Assembly (NCBI GenBank): GCA_937969105.1
Contig: CALBUZ010000029.1
Span: forward strand, 1 to 6,000
DNA length: 6,000 bases
Direction of reading: 5' to 3'
Source: an uncultured Collinsella sp.
GTDB taxonomy: Bacteria > Actinomycetota > Coriobacteriia > Coriobacteriales > Coriobacteriaceae
Shown: in pieces, positions 5,043-6,000 of the stretch
Numbering within the stretch: position 1 is the first letter of the stretch
Layout: each line of letters opens with the position of its first letter
The notes under the pieces: generated by a model
What the model was told of the DNA's origin: nothing
Databases searched by the model: none
What the model saw: the letters and a program-made list of their open reading frames with translations, nothing else
Position numbers and translations under genes: made by a program

Positions 5043-6000
5043 ATGCATTCGTTTAAAATCACCAATCAATTCCTACTTGATGATGAGCCGTTCACCATCT
5101 TGTCGGGGGCGATTCACTATATGCGTGTTCATCCGAGCGACTGGCATCACTCGCTCTATAACCTTAAGGCTCTTGGGTTTAATACGGTCGAAACGTATGT
5201 ACCGTGGAATCTTCATGAGCCAAAGCCTGGCGTCTTTGATTTTTCTGGTTCAATTGATTTGGCGGCATTTCTTGATGAGGCGGCGTCGCTCGGTCTGTAT
5301 GCAATTGTTCGGCCTTCTCCGTTTATTTGCGCAGAATGGGAATTTGGCGGCATGCCAGCATGGCTGCTGCGCCAACATGATATGAGACCGCGTAGCAGCG
5401 ACCCCAAGTTTCTTGCTCACGTTGCGCATTACTACGACCATCTCATGCCGATACTCGTCCCGCGTCAGATTGACAAGGGCGGAAACATCATCATGATGCA
5501 GGTTGAAAACGAGTATGGATCATATTGCGAGGATAAGGACTATCTTCGTGCGATTCGTCGCCTTATGGTCGAGCGTGGGGTTTCCGTGCCCCTTTGTACT
5601 TCCGATGGTCCGTGGCGTGGGTGTCTTCGTGCCGGTACGCTCATTGACGATGATGTGTTGTGCACCGGCAACTTTGGTTCTCATGCAAAGGAGAACTTTG
5701 AGGCTCTTTCTGCTTTTCAAAAGGAACATGGAAAACAATGGCCTCTTATGTGCATGGAATTGTGGGACGGCTGGTTCAATCGCTATGGGGAGAACGTCAT
5801 CAGACGCGATCCCGAAGATCTTGCCTCTTGCGTTCGCGAGGTGCTCGAGCTTGGAGGATCTTTAAACCTCTACATGTTTCATGGAGGCACCAACTTTGGA
5901 TTTATGAACGGATGTTCTGCACGCCATACGCATGACCTGCACCAGGTGACATCATATGACTACGATGCTCCATTGGACGAACAGGGCAACCCGACCGAGA
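5043..6000 (+). CDS. Beta-galactosidase, glycoside hydrolase family 35 (3' end outside window)
   Basis: The first 319 residues of a GH35 enzyme, which removes terminal beta-linked galactose with retention of configuration; bacterial members of this size class run to about 600 residues. No signal peptide is visible, so it is probably cytoplasmic. Landmarks are GAIHYMRVHPSDW, FNTVETYVPWNLHEP, RPSPFICAEWEFGGMPAWLL, the acid/base Glu157 in QVENEYGS, the nucleophile Glu239 in MELWDGWFNRYG, and FHGGTNFGFMNG. ATG 5043 is the only sensible start: an in-frame stop at 5019-5021 lies just upstream and GGGAG precedes it. Codon use is less biased and GC lower (sampled rows about 40-53% against up to 68% in nagA), perhaps reflecting lower expression or separate acquisition. 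Beside GlcNAc genes, a Gal-beta-1,3-GlcNAc type substrate, as for pneumococcal BgaC, is possible but unproven. Confidence 0.93.
   Translation, partial: MHSFKITNQFLLDDEPFTILSGAIHYMRVHPSDWHHSLYNLKALGFNTVETYVPWNLHEPKPGVFDFSGSIDLAAFLDEAASLGLYAIVRPSPFICAEWEFGGMPAWLLRQHDMRPRSSDPKFLAHVAHYYDHLMPILVPRQIDKGGNIIMMQVENEYGSYCEDKDYLRAIRRLMVERGVSVPLCTSDGPWRGCLRAGTLIDDDVLCTGNFGSHAKENFEALSAFQKEHGKQWPLMCMELWDGWFNRYGENVIRRDPEDLASCVREVLELGGSLNLYMFHGGTNFGFMNGCSARHTHDLHQVTSYDYDAPLDEQGNPTE

Noticed and set aside
4839..5069. Possible small gene on the minus strand before the GH35 gene
   Set aside because: It overlaps the GH35 start and ribosome binding site, and no domain or good ribosome binding site is visible.
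1..6000. CRISPR array, tRNA, rRNA, insertion sequence or phage genes
   Set aside because: No regular repeat-spacer pattern, cloverleaf, transposase motif or phage protein was seen on reading both strands.

Overview
The window looks like a chromosomal segment from a high-GC, Gram-positive gut actinobacterium. The Coriobacteriia, for example Collinsella, are my best guess. This rests on GC-rich, strongly biased codon use in the amino-sugar genes, Gram-positive style regulation (a GntR/HutC regulator of the YvoA/NagR type) and the gene mix. No marker gene confirms the taxon.

All five genes point rightward. Positions 1-283 are a gene-free leader. Positions 284-1774 encode a GlcNAc-type PTS permease (EIICB, NagE-like) that ends at a clear intrinsic terminator. 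A regulatory intergenic region (1835-2006) holds several dyads, an extended -10 promoter and a TGGT-N4-ACCA operator. A probable three-gene operon follows: nagR-type regulator (2007-2738), nagA (2882-4051) and a YhcH/YjgK/YiaL-family sugar-handling protein (4084-4557). Two hairpins separate nagR from nagA. The operon ends in a 30-base perfect palindrome and then a long terminator hairpin. A gene-poor, AT-rich stretch (4668-5042) carries a second TGGT-N4-ACCA dyad. It leads into a GH35 beta-galactosidase (5043 to beyond 6000), cut by the window edge.

The genes fit one catabolic job. The beta-galactosidase could release galactose from host-type or dietary beta-galactosides, some of which contain GlcNAc. 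NagE would import and phosphorylate GlcNAc, and NagA would deacetylate GlcNAc-6-P to GlcN-6-P. The YhcH-like protein may help sugar ring or anomer interconversion. NagR would sense GlcNAc-6-P or GlcN-6-P and control the set. The deaminase nagB and a free EIIA are needed but are not in the window.

I found no previously undescribed gene system. The most interesting material is non-coding: the operator-like dyads shared by the three transcription units, the two hairpins between nagR and nagA, the double-palindrome end of the operon, and a 16-base motif repeated upstream of nagE and of the GH35 gene.
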